20,451 nucleotides of DNA. Source: an uncultured Desulfobacterium sp. (GTDB lineage: Bacteria; Desulfobacterota; Desulfobacteria; Desulfobacterales; Desulfobacteraceae). This document shows, in pieces, positions 7,298 to 12,619 of the stretch (its first letter is position 1; each line of letters begins with the position of its first letter). Where the stretch lies: the NCBI GenBank assembly GCA_937124525.1, contig CAKZLA010000300.1:1-20451 (forward strand), read 5' to 3'. The translations under genes were made by a program, and so were the position numbers. The notes under the pieces were generated by a model that saw only the letters and a list, made by a program, of their open reading frames with translations, did not search any database and was not told the origin of the DNA.

Positions 7298-8842
7298 TCA
7301 AGCCATTGGAAGTGTTACATATACTAAAAAAACATTATTCCTATAATGAGTTTCCAGATGTCCGCCATGGGCTTCAATTATTTTTTTGCTGATGACAAGC
7401 CCCAAACCCGTGCCATAGGTCTTTGTTGTAAAATAGGGGTCCAATACCAGTTGGCTTTGTTCCGATGCAAGGGTATGGCATGGATTTTCAATGCGAATGA
7501 TGTTGTCTTTCTCTTTTTTTGACAGCCTGATCTTAATGCCACCTCCATGGGGCTGGGCCTCCACCGCGTTTTTTAATAAATTCTCAAAGGCTTGGCCAAG
7601 GTGATTTGCATCTCCTTTCACCGTTGCTCCGGCATCAAGTTGAAAATCAAGGGAAATTTTGTATTCGGTACATTGGGGACGATACAAGACCCCAAGGGAG
7701 TCCAGAAGCGGGGCCAGAAGGATCTCCTGCTGGCCCGGTTCAAAGGGGTGGACATATTGTTGCAGACGGGTGATGACCCCATTGCTGCGCTCCAGCGCTT
7801 CTCTCATGCTGGTGATCAGTTGACGATGATCATCATCCAGGGCCCGGGACTCCATCTCCAGGCGTTGCAGCCCCATGCTGATGGCATTTAAGGGGTTTCT
7901 CATTTCATGGGTGATGGTTGCCGCTGCTCGGCCAAGGGAGGCTTGCTCCAGTTGTCGGGCCATTTTTCTTTCAAAGGTCCGGGTCTGTTCCAGTCTCTGC
8001 TGCTGCAGGCGATAAAGCCACCAGGATGAAACCCCGCCAAGGATCACCAGTAGAGAAATAAAGACCATGAGCTCTTTTTTAAGGGTTGCCATGCGATGGG
8101 AAAAATAGTTGGCCTCAAGACCCACAACTAAGATTTTGTCTCCCATGGTAATCCTGGTTTCGGAAACGGGTCTGCCGTTGATATGGATGAGTCTGGTGTC
8201 GTGGGAAGCGGGAAGGCGGGGAGTGTTTTGGCTTTCAATGGCCTCAAATCGTACATATTCAATTCCCTTCATCTGGCTCAGGCGTTTGATCAGGTGATTC
8301 ACGGACTGGGTTTCCTGGATTTTATCCATTTGTTCTGAAGACATTCCCACAACAATGCCGTCATTTCCATGGGAAAATGGTTTTTGGATCAAAGGGGGAA
8401 CCGCAAAAAGATAAAGATGGGAGTTGGGCAGAAATATCAGGCCATTGTCCTTATCGCCTATGGGGCTGTGCAGCCATCCCCGGGGACCTGCTATTGTTGA
8501 TTTTCTCTGGAGGCTGAAGATGGTGATGCCTGCCAGGCCCGAAGCCTTGGCAAAGGCTTCCAGTTCCTGGGCCGTGAAGGGTTCCAGCTGATTCAGATAG
8601 CGGACAAATCGGGCGGCGTTTTCAAGGGAATGCCCAATCAGGGTTTCCAGGGCACCATGGTTTGTCAGGGAGTTGCGGATATTTAGCTCCACCACGGCCC
8701 CCAGAACCGTGGAGTGGGTTAAGGAGTGTTCTTTGAAACTTTTGTTGATGCGTTGGGTCTGCCAGTAAAAATTGCCCAGAAGGAGCACAATGAGAGCTCC
8801 AAAGACAAATAGAATACCTTTCCAGCTTGGATTCAGTTTCAA
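7298..8842 (-). CDS. Membrane sensor histidine kinase (HydH/ZraS-like)
   Basis: A 514-residue inner-membrane sensor. TM1 is about 9-27, the extracytoplasmic sensor region 28-255, TM2 about 257-275, and a coiled linker leads to the HisKA motif ITHEMRNPLN with His312. The ATPase part has the N box NLLKNAVEAQ (421-430), YFTTK (470-474) and GTGLGL (477-482). The usual D-x-G-x-G G1 box between N and F boxes is replaced by IENPCHTL, an oddity. The start is TTG at 8842. It is supported because no other start precedes TM1, because GGAGGT stands eight bases upstream inside the glycine codons of the preceding gene, and because TTG overlaps that gene's stop as TTGA. It is partner of the downstream NtrC-type regulator. 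The signal sensed is unknown. ZraS-like kinases sense envelope or metal stress, which is family knowledge only. Confidence 0.92.
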   Translation of the reverse strand: MKLNPSWKGILFVFGALIVLLLGNFYWQTQRINKSFKEHSLTHSTVLGAVVELNIRNSLTNHGALETLIGHSLENAARFVRYLNQLEPFTAQELEAFAKASGLAGITIFSLQRKSTIAGPRGWLHSPIGDKDNGLIFLPNSHLYLFAVPPLIQKPFSHGNDGIVVGMSSEQMDKIQETQSVNHLIKRLSQMKGIEYVRFEAIESQNTPRLPASHDTRLIHINGRPVSETRITMGDKILVVGLEANYFSHRMATLKKELMVFISLLVILGGVSSWWLYRLQQQRLEQTRTFERKMARQLEQASLGRAAATITHEMRNPLNAISMGLQRLEMESRALDDDHRQLITSMREALERSNGVITRLQQYVHPFEPGQQEILLAPLLDSLGVLYRPQCTEYKISLDFQLDAGATVKGDANHLGQAFENLLKNAVEAQPHGGGIKIRLSKKEKDNIIRIENPCHTLASEQSQLVLDPYFTTKTYGTGLGLVISKKIIEAHGGHLETHYRNNVFLVYVTLPMA

Positions 8843-9453
8843 TGGCTGCCACCTCCACCGCCGCCGCCGCCAGAACCGCCACCACCACCACCTCCTCCGT
8901 TTCCCCCACCCCCGCTACCCCCCCCACCGCCGGAACCATTACCGGAGCCGCCACTGGAACCACTGCCAGAGGTTTCAGAACCGGCATTTTGGCTACCGTT
9001 CTTTGCGCCTATTTTCCCTTTTGTGCTTTGTTTTTCCGTGATACCCAATGTTTTTTTAAGACGGGACATAATCCCGGTGGGGTCTGCACATCCTCCCCCG
9101 GCACATCCTTTGATGTCATGGGCCAGAAGCACATTGTGTGCGGTTTCTTCCCAGTGCCCCCATACGCGTACCTGGCTGCCAGCAGTGACGCATCCGGGCA
9201 AAACTGCTTGGCCCGCACGGCGTGGGAGGATATTTTCCATGGCAGGCCGAACCCGGATGCTTGCTTTGCCCATGGGAATACCTTTGGGGGCAGCTAACCG
9301 GGGTTTTTCTGTGTGCATCACAAATTCATTTTTTTTTTCATTTACTTCTATAACTTGTCCTGAAAGGAATTCCTGCGCGACAACCAGATGGGAAAAAATA
9401 AGGCCCAATAAAATCATAAATGAAAAAAAATAAAAAGGATGTGATCTTCCCAT
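8839..9453 (-). CDS. Secreted protein with polyglycine tail, first gene of two-component operon
   Basis: A 204-residue protein with a signal peptide (hydrophobic 7-25, likely cleavage VVA|QE). A small globular part (27-~118) starts SGQVIEVNEKKNEFVMHT and reads like a beta-rich OB-like fold, but no family was recognised with certainty. It holds Cys88 and the pair C117/C122 in GCAGGGC. From about 145 the chain becomes low-complexity Ser/Asn/Gly and from 171 almost pure glycine with scattered Ser and Asn, ending in His. ATG at 9453 with AGGA upstream. The stop overlaps the kinase start (TTGA) and its glycine codons carry the kinase ribosome-binding site, so expression of the two is coupled. It may be a ligand, envelope partner or regulator of the kinase, as ZraP is for ZraS. 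That is inference from position. Confidence 0.75.
   Translation of the reverse strand: MGRSHPFYFFSFMILLGLIFSHLVVAQEFLSGQVIEVNEKKNEFVMHTEKPRLAAPKGIPMGKASIRVRPAMENILPRRAGQAVLPGCVTAGSQVRVWGHWEETAHNVLLAHDIKGCAGGGCADPTGIMSRLKKTLGITEKQSTKGKIGAKNGSQNAGSETSGSGSSGGSGNGSGGGGGSGGGGNGGGGGGGGSGGGGGGGGSH
8843..8965 (-). repeat. GGN trinucleotide-rich low-complexity tract
   Basis: The plus strand shows runs of CCG and CCA/ACC triplets that encode the polyglycine tail on the minus strand. Triplet tracts like this can change length without loss of frame, so the tail length may vary between strains. Confidence 0.7.
8848..8856 (-). promoter_or_regulatory. Kinase ribosome-binding site inside glycine codons
   Basis: Minus-strand GGAGGT encodes part of the polyglycine tail and stands eight bases before the TTG kinase start at 8842. 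It decides the start of the kinase and couples it to translation of the Gly-rich gene. Confidence 0.65.
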
Positions 9454-9496
9454 TTGTAAATTCCTTTGACGTCATTTAATGCTCAAGCCGGGTTTT

Positions 9497-9512
9497 GACA
9501 CCACACCGGCCA
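9497..9512 (-). promoter_or_regulatory. Weak sigma54-like promoter candidate for the Gly-rich/kinase operon
   Basis: Minus strand reads TGGCCGGTGTGGTGTC: GG, ten bases, then GT where the consensus is GC. It lies 44 bases before the ATG at 9453. One key -12 base deviates. A sigma70-type alternative (TTGCTA, 17 bases, TAAACT) lies at about 9569-9597 on the same strand. Confidence 0.25.
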
Positions 9513-9644
9513 GTTGAATAGCTTTGGGAATCAAGGAGGGGGGCCTGTGTCATCGGTTGATCACCAAACTCAAGTTTAACAAAACACGGTTTTTTTAGCA
9601 ACCGGTTTGCAGTTAAGGAACAGTGGCGGCAGACGGACTGCAAT

Positions 9645-9679
9645 AAAAAAGGCTGTCCCGGAGGGGCAGCCTTTTTTTT
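9645..9679. terminator. Bidirectional intrinsic terminator
   Basis: AAAAAAGGCTG (9645-9655) and CAGCCTTTTTTTT (9667-9679) form a stem with A and T tracts on both sides, so it ends transcription in either direction. It lies just downstream of the minus-strand GPGD-repeat gene and isolates it from the kinase operon. Confidence 0.9.
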
Positions 9680-9749
9680 ATGGAGGGCGTTGGAAAATGC
9701 CTCCCCAATATATCAAGATAAAAAAATTGGATCATCGAGTATTCAACTA

Positions 9750-10088
9750 TCAGACGTTGGGGCAATCTCCGGTGCCAGTGCCATCTCCAGGACCATGTCC
9801 AGTGCCATCCCCAGGTCCGTTTCCGCCGTTACCAGTACCATCCCCGGGACCATGGCCGCCTTGTCCCGAGCCGTTTCCATTTCCGCCCCTGGCCAGGGTG
9901 AGTGAATCCAGCGTTGTCTGCATGGTGATGCTACAGTCACCAGGGCCGTTCCCAGTACCGTCTCCTGGACCGTTTCCACCGTTGCCGCTGCCGTCTCCAG
10001 GTCCGTGGCCTGCCATGGCTGGCAGGGTGATCATGAGCAATGATGCTGAAATCAGTGTGGCTTTTTTTAATGTGGCTGTGAATTTCAT
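9750..10088 (-). CDS. Small secreted GPGD-repeat protein
   Basis: A 112-residue protein with a clear signal peptide (cleavage PAMA|GHGP at 26/27). The mature part has two similar blocks, each with three GPGD units linked by GxGNGGNG and each ending in a cysteine (GDC, Cys52 and Cys109). They are separated by a short ordinary stretch SITMQTTLDSLTLARGG (53-69). The Gly-Asp-Gly-x-Gly-Asn spacing recalls calcium-binding Asp/Gly-rich turns, but it does not fit RTX nonapeptides exactly. No enzyme motif is seen. ATG at 10088 with AGGAG at normal distance. It has its own terminator (9645-9679) and a long upstream region with a possible sigma54 promoter and dyads. Its function is unknown. The two blocks probably arose by internal duplication, and the two cysteines could form a disulfide. 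Confidence 0.75.
   Translation of the reverse strand: MKFTATLKKATLISASLLMITLPAMAGHGPGDGSGNGGNGPGDGTGNGPGDCSITMQTTLDSLTLARGGNGNGSGQGGHGPGDGTGNGGNGPGDGTGHGPGDGTGTGDCPNV
9756..10008 (-). repeat. Internal duplication encoding GPGD blocks
   Basis: The coding DNA repeats similar segments (glycine-proline-glycine-aspartate codons followed by GGT/ACC-rich linkers) in two groups of three units: residues 28-51 and 79-108 of the secreted protein. The units are degenerate at the DNA level, so this is an old duplication rather than a fresh tandem repeat. Confidence 0.6.
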
Positions 10089-10118
10089 GAATAATCTCCT
10101 TGTTGCATGATTGATAAT

Positions 10119-10132
10119 AACGGTTTCCCGTT
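10119..10132. promoter_or_regulatory. AACGG/CCGTT dyad in the leader of the GPGD gene
   Basis: Minus strand AACGGGAAACCGTT: a five-base stem with a GAAA loop, about 30 bases before the ATG. It would form a stable hairpin in the mRNA leader or could be an operator. Confidence 0.4.
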
Positions 10133-10160
10133 GTGTAACTACCTGTTGTTATCTTACTAA

Positions 10161-10176
10161 TACAGGAAGCATGCCA
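10161..10176 (-). promoter_or_regulatory. Sigma54-like promoter candidate of the GPGD gene
   Basis: Minus strand TGGCATGCTTCCTGTA matches TGGCAC-N5-TTGCA at the -24 element nearly fully, with ten bases between GG and GT (consensus GC). Transcription from it would begin about 60 bases before the ATG at 10088. Candidate activator sites lie 75-110 bases further upstream. Confidence 0.35.
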
Positions 10177-10250
10177 AGGAGAAAAAAATATTTTTTTGGT
10201 TAATATCAATTATTTATAGTTGTAACGTAAAAATATAGTGTGTGATAAAC

Positions 10251-10285
10251 TCGACGGAAATCGTTATGCTCGACAATAATGTCGA
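10251..10285. promoter_or_regulatory. Possible upstream activator dyads (TCGAC-N6-GTCGA)
   Basis: A perfect dyad TCGAC (10270-10274) / GTCGA (10281-10285) is preceded by a second TCGAC half-site at 10251-10255. The distance from the sigma54-like site (10161-10176) is typical of NtrC-type enhancer sites. Binding by the adjacent regulator is a guess. Confidence 0.35.
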
Positions 10286-10365
10286 TGCTTTTTCGGGCTA
10301 CCCACTTAATCCGGGATATTTTCAAGGCTTTTTATGTGGATAAGTTCTTCGCATGTCCCAAAATT

Positions 10366-10422
10366 AAGGGCTACTGAGAACCTTGATTTTAAAGGCTGTC
10401 CCGCCTTAAGTAAGTAGCCCTT
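10366..10422. repeat. Inverted repeat AAGGGCTACT / AGTAGCCCTT
   Basis: Perfect ten-base arms at 10366-10375 and 10413-10422 enclose a 37-base loop. The loop contains a smaller AAGGC/GCCTT hairpin. The right arm is followed by TT and then CCCGGGA, so it is only a weak terminator candidate. Confidence 0.6.
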
Positions 10423-10508
10423 TCCCGGGATGGGCAGGCTGGTGTCATTTACCAGCTAATTCCATTTTATAAGAAAATACCGGTAAACCTGACGAATTTC
10501 AACCTTTG

Positions 10509-10617
10509 TTGTGGGCAGACCAAAGAGCATACAAATTTAATAGCGTAGGAGGCAGAATCTATTTCTGCCCCATGTTGTGGGCAAATCAAGAGGGAGTTTC
10601 AATCTTCCTTGTGGGCA
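10509..10617 (+). repeat. Three copies of TTGTGGGCA
   Basis: Copies start at 10509, 10575 and 10609, each followed by GRCC or AATC-like sequence. Between the first two is a seven-base hairpin GGCAGAA/TTCTGCC (10551-10569). The unit is short and function unknown. Confidence 0.45.
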
Positions 10618-10643
10618 GGCCGGGTCCAGAATACGGTCTGCCC
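10613..10643. terminator. Hairpin downstream of the small helical protein gene
   Basis: GGGCAGGCC (10613-10621) pairs with GGTCTGCCC (10635-10643) with one G-T pair and a 13-base loop. It lies eight bases past the stop of the minus-strand gene. There is no T-tract, so it may be a Rho-type or 3'-stabilising structure. Confidence 0.4.
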
Positions 10644-10650
10644 GTGGCAG

Positions 10651-10965
10651 TTATTTGGAAACGATGTCTGATTCCAGTTTTCCAGCAATGTCAAGGGCAC
10701 TGTTCAATGCATCGTTGATATTGAACAGCTGGATTTTAAGGGTTTTTAACGACGCCGGAGTGGTTGAAATGGTGCTGGCACTGGACAGAACTTTGGATAA
10801 TTCCTTTGATTTTCCAGAAAAATCAATGAGCTTTTTACTGAATTCGTCGATCTCTGCTGCCCATTTCTGCCGCTCATCCTGGGAAAATTCCATGGGGGCG
10901 TTTCCGGTGCCGTTGATCAGGTCATCTATTTGATAATCTTCTGGATTGGCTATGATTTCATACAT
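10651..10965 (-). CDS. Small helical protein of unknown function
   Basis: 104 residues, not recognised. The start chosen is the ATG at 10965 (MYEIIANPEDYQ) because AAGGAG stands seven bases before it; an in-frame ATG at 11019 lacks such a site. The protein is acidic to neutral, rich in Lys, Ser and Leu, and most of it (about 30-100) looks like two or three amphipathic helices (QKWAAEIDEFSKKLIDFSGK, later LKTLKIQLFNINDALNSALDI). There is no signal peptide, membrane segment, cysteine or catalytic motif. It has its own sigma70 promoter and stands alone between the structured spacer and the thiamine operon, which is divergent. A role in that operon is not supported. Confidence 0.7.
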   Translation of the reverse strand: MYEIIANPEDYQIDDLINGTGNAPMEFSQDERQKWAAEIDEFSKKLIDFSGKSKELSKVLSSASTISTTPASLKTLKIQLFNINDALNSALDIAGKLESDIVSK

Positions 10966-11033
10966 GATATTCTCCTTGCCCGGGGGCGTTTTTTGTGGAT
11001 AACTGTTTAACAATCCCATTCAATAACGTTTCG

Positions 11034-11062
11034 ATTTTATTAGTTTATATGTGTTAAGTCAA
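11034..11062 (-). promoter_or_regulatory. Sigma70-type promoter of the small helical protein gene
   Basis: On the minus strand TTGACT (11057-11062), 17 bases, then TAAAAT (11034-11039): five of six matches in each box. Transcripts would start near 11027 and give a leader of about 60 bases before the ATG at 10965. Confidence 0.65.
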
Positions 11063-11114
11063 GGACGAATATCTGGTATGTAAATTCTCATTTTGGAATT
11101 GTCGTATCAATATA

Positions 11115-11140
11115 ATAATGAGGGGGCGCATTCCCATTAT
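11115..11140. repeat. Bulged dyad upstream of thiamine operon
   Basis: ATAATG-A-GGG (11115-11124) can pair with CCCATTAT (11133-11140) with one bulged A. It lies between the divergent promoters. Function is unknown. Confidence 0.3.
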
Positions 11141-11151
11141 GGTAATATTTC

Positions 11152-11180
11152 TTGACTTGCCGTGGCGTTGGTTTTAGTGT
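11152..11180 (+). promoter_or_regulatory. Possible promoter of the thiamine operon
   Basis: TTGACT at 11152-11157 is followed after 17 bases by TAGTGT, a poor -10 box. Its placement shortly before the riboswitch is right, but the -10 is weak. Confidence 0.35.
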
Positions 11181-11214
11181 GAATTTTTATAAAGGGCTCT
11201 GCATCGCTTGAAGA

Positions 11215-11305
11215 GACCTGTGGGAGCTGATTATCGGCTGAGAGGGGTTTGAATATTGTCCCGACCGCTTAACCTGATCCAGATAATGCTGGCGTAGGGA
11301 AGTTT
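11215..11305 (+). ncRNA. TPP riboswitch (THI element)
   Basis: The conserved words of the thiamine-pyrophosphate aptamer occur in order: GGGAGC (11222-11227), CTGAGA (11238-11243), AACCTGATCCAGATAATG (11271-11288) and GGCGTAGGGAAG (11291-11302). The central P3 region is short. It lies just ahead of the thiB-thiP-thiQ genes, which independently fit thiamine transport. When TPP binds, expression of the operon should fall. Confidence 0.95.
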
Positions 11306-11322
11306 CAGTGAATTATTAAAGT

Positions 11323-11373
11323 CCATTGAACCTGTTCCTGCTTGTGCCGGGAATGGGGCAATGGCTTTTTTTT
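11323..11373 (+). terminator. Intrinsic terminator, expression platform of the TPP riboswitch
   Basis: CCATTG (11323-11328) pairs with CAATGG (11359-11364). Inside, CC and TTCC pair with GGAA and GG across small internal loops. Eight T follow (11366-11373). The stem ends before the thiB start at 11389. This makes the riboswitch a transcription-terminating one. A TTG at 11326 that would extend thiB lies inside this terminator and is rejected. Confidence 0.8.
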
Positions 11374-11388
11374 GTGAGGGAAATAGAA

Positions 11389-12519
11389 ATGAGAATACGT
11401 TATGGAGTGGTTCTTTTGCTGTTAAGTATTTTGGTAATGTGTGGCTGTTCCCGGGACAGTGAAAAGGAGGAGGTGACATCAACGTCTGTTGTATCTGCCA
11501 CTGCAACGCAATCCCATGCACCAGAGGAGGTATCTGGGCCGAAAGGAGAGGGGGTGCAGGAGATCACTCTCATGACCCATGACAGTTTCAGTGTCAGCGC
11601 TGGGGTCATTGCCCTTTTTGAGAAAGCCCACAATGCCAAGGTGGTTTTTTTAAAGGCGGGGGATGCAGGAGAGGCACTTAACAAGGCTATTTTATCCAGA
11701 AACAATCCCCTTGCCGATCTCTTTTACGGGGTGGATAATACCTTTTTAAGCCGGGCGTTGGCCGCAGACATGTTCATCCCCCGCCCTTCTTTACATCTTT
11801 CTGATGTGGATGACAGCCTGGAGCTTGATCCCTCCCATGCTCTGGTACCCGTTGATTTCGGGGATGTGTGTCTCAACTATGACCGGGCATGGTTTAAAAT
11901 CCATGACATACAGCCCCCCACCATGTTGGATGATCTGGTAAAGCCTCAATATAAGGGTCTTCTGGTGGTGGAAAATCCTGCCACATCCTCCCCGGGGCTT
12001 GCCTTTCTCCTGGCCACCATCAGCCGGTTTGGAGAAGATGGGTATCTTAATTTCTGGAAACAGCTTAAATTCAACGATGTATTGATTACCAGCGGCTGGA
12101 AAGAGGCATACTGGGGAAAATTTTCCGCAGCTTCCGATGGTGACCGCCCCTTGGTGGTGAGTTACGCCTCAAGTCCTGCCGCAGAAGTTTTTTATGCCAA
12201 GGAAAAACCTGCACAAAGTCCCACCGGCGTAGTTATTGGCCATGGATCTGCCTTTCGTCAGATTGAATTTGCCGGAATTCTTAAGGGTACAGACCAGGAA
12301 GCCCTTGCCGGGGAGTTGCTGGATTTTCTGCTGTCTCCGTCTTTTCAGGCTGATATTCCTTTGCAGATGTTTGTGTTTCCCGCCAATAATAAGGCAGTGT
12401 TGCCCGAGGTGTTCCAGAAACATGCCAGTATTACCCAGGAACCTGCCACCCTTTCATCTGATCTCATCCAATCCCGTAGAGACCTTTGGCTTGGCCAGTG
12501 GACTGAATTGATGTTGTAG
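11389..12519 (+). CDS. thiB: Thiamine ABC transporter substrate-binding lipoprotein
   Basis: A 376-residue extracytoplasmic binding protein of the ThiB/TbpA type. The N-terminus has a hydrophobic signal (VVLLLLSILVM) and a lipobox-like MCGC, so Cys20 is the probable lipidated residue. A Ser/Thr/Glu-rich linker (21-~55) follows, then the mature fold starting with ITLMTHDSFSVS, a hallmark of this family, with ADLFYGVDNTFLSRAL and VPVDFGDVCLNYD further on. The start is ATG 11389 with GAGGG before it. It is the first gene after the TPP riboswitch and is followed by permease and ATPase genes. The substrate could be thiamine, a phosphate ester or a pyrimidine precursor; the riboswitch supports a thiamine-related one. 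Confidence 0.9.
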   Translation: MRIRYGVVLLLLSILVMCGCSRDSEKEEVTSTSVVSATATQSHAPEEVSGPKGEGVQEITLMTHDSFSVSAGVIALFEKAHNAKVVFLKAGDAGEALNKAILSRNNPLADLFYGVDNTFLSRALAADMFIPRPSLHLSDVDDSLELDPSHALVPVDFGDVCLNYDRAWFKIHDIQPPTMLDDLVKPQYKGLLVVENPATSSPGLAFLLATISRFGEDGYLNFWKQLKFNDVLITSGWKEAYWGKFSAASDGDRPLVVSYASSPAAEVFYAKEKPAQSPTGVVIGHGSAFRQIEFAGILKGTDQEALAGELLDFLLSPSFQADIPLQMFVFPANNKAVLPEVFQKHASITQEPATLSSDLIQSRRDLWLGQWTELML

Positions 12520-12619
12520 ACCATCCCCGTAATTTTAAAAAAACACTTGATGAGTTGGTTTTTTTATGGGCGGTTTTGTGGGAGCGCTTTGGAAAACAGG
12601 GATATCCCTGGAGGGTTTT

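Larger units (their letters stand above)
10089..10650. other. Gene-free structured spacer
   Basis: No convincing gene. The 10089-10260 part is AT-rich and looks like promoter DNA for the GPGD gene. From 10366 to 10643 there are several inverted repeats and a thrice-repeated TTGTGGGCA word (listed separately). It may encode a structured RNA or be old repeat debris. Confidence 0.5.

Noticed and set aside
7211..7301. TTG start at 7301 for the response regulator
   Set aside because: Would add 30 residues without receiver character. ATG 7211 begins directly at MKILIVDDEE. Kept only as an alternative because of the TTGA overlap.
8843..8965. Phase-variable frameshift tract
   Set aside because: The tract is made of triplets, so length change keeps the frame. 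It could change tail length but not switch the gene off.
9607..10110. Plus-strand proline-rich open frame with GPCPVPSPGP-like repeats
   Set aside because: Mirror of the GPGD repeat gene on the other strand; begins before a terminator, has no ribosome-binding site, and the minus frame has a clear signal peptide and Shine-Dalgarno.
10509..10617. Possible CRISPR-like array from the three TTGTGGGCA words
   Set aside because: Repeats are only nine bases, spacing is irregular (66 and 34) and there are no cas genes.
12530..12562. A/T-tract hairpin between thiB and thiP as terminator
   Set aside because: Pairing is poor inside the A and T runs, and termination there would cut the operon.
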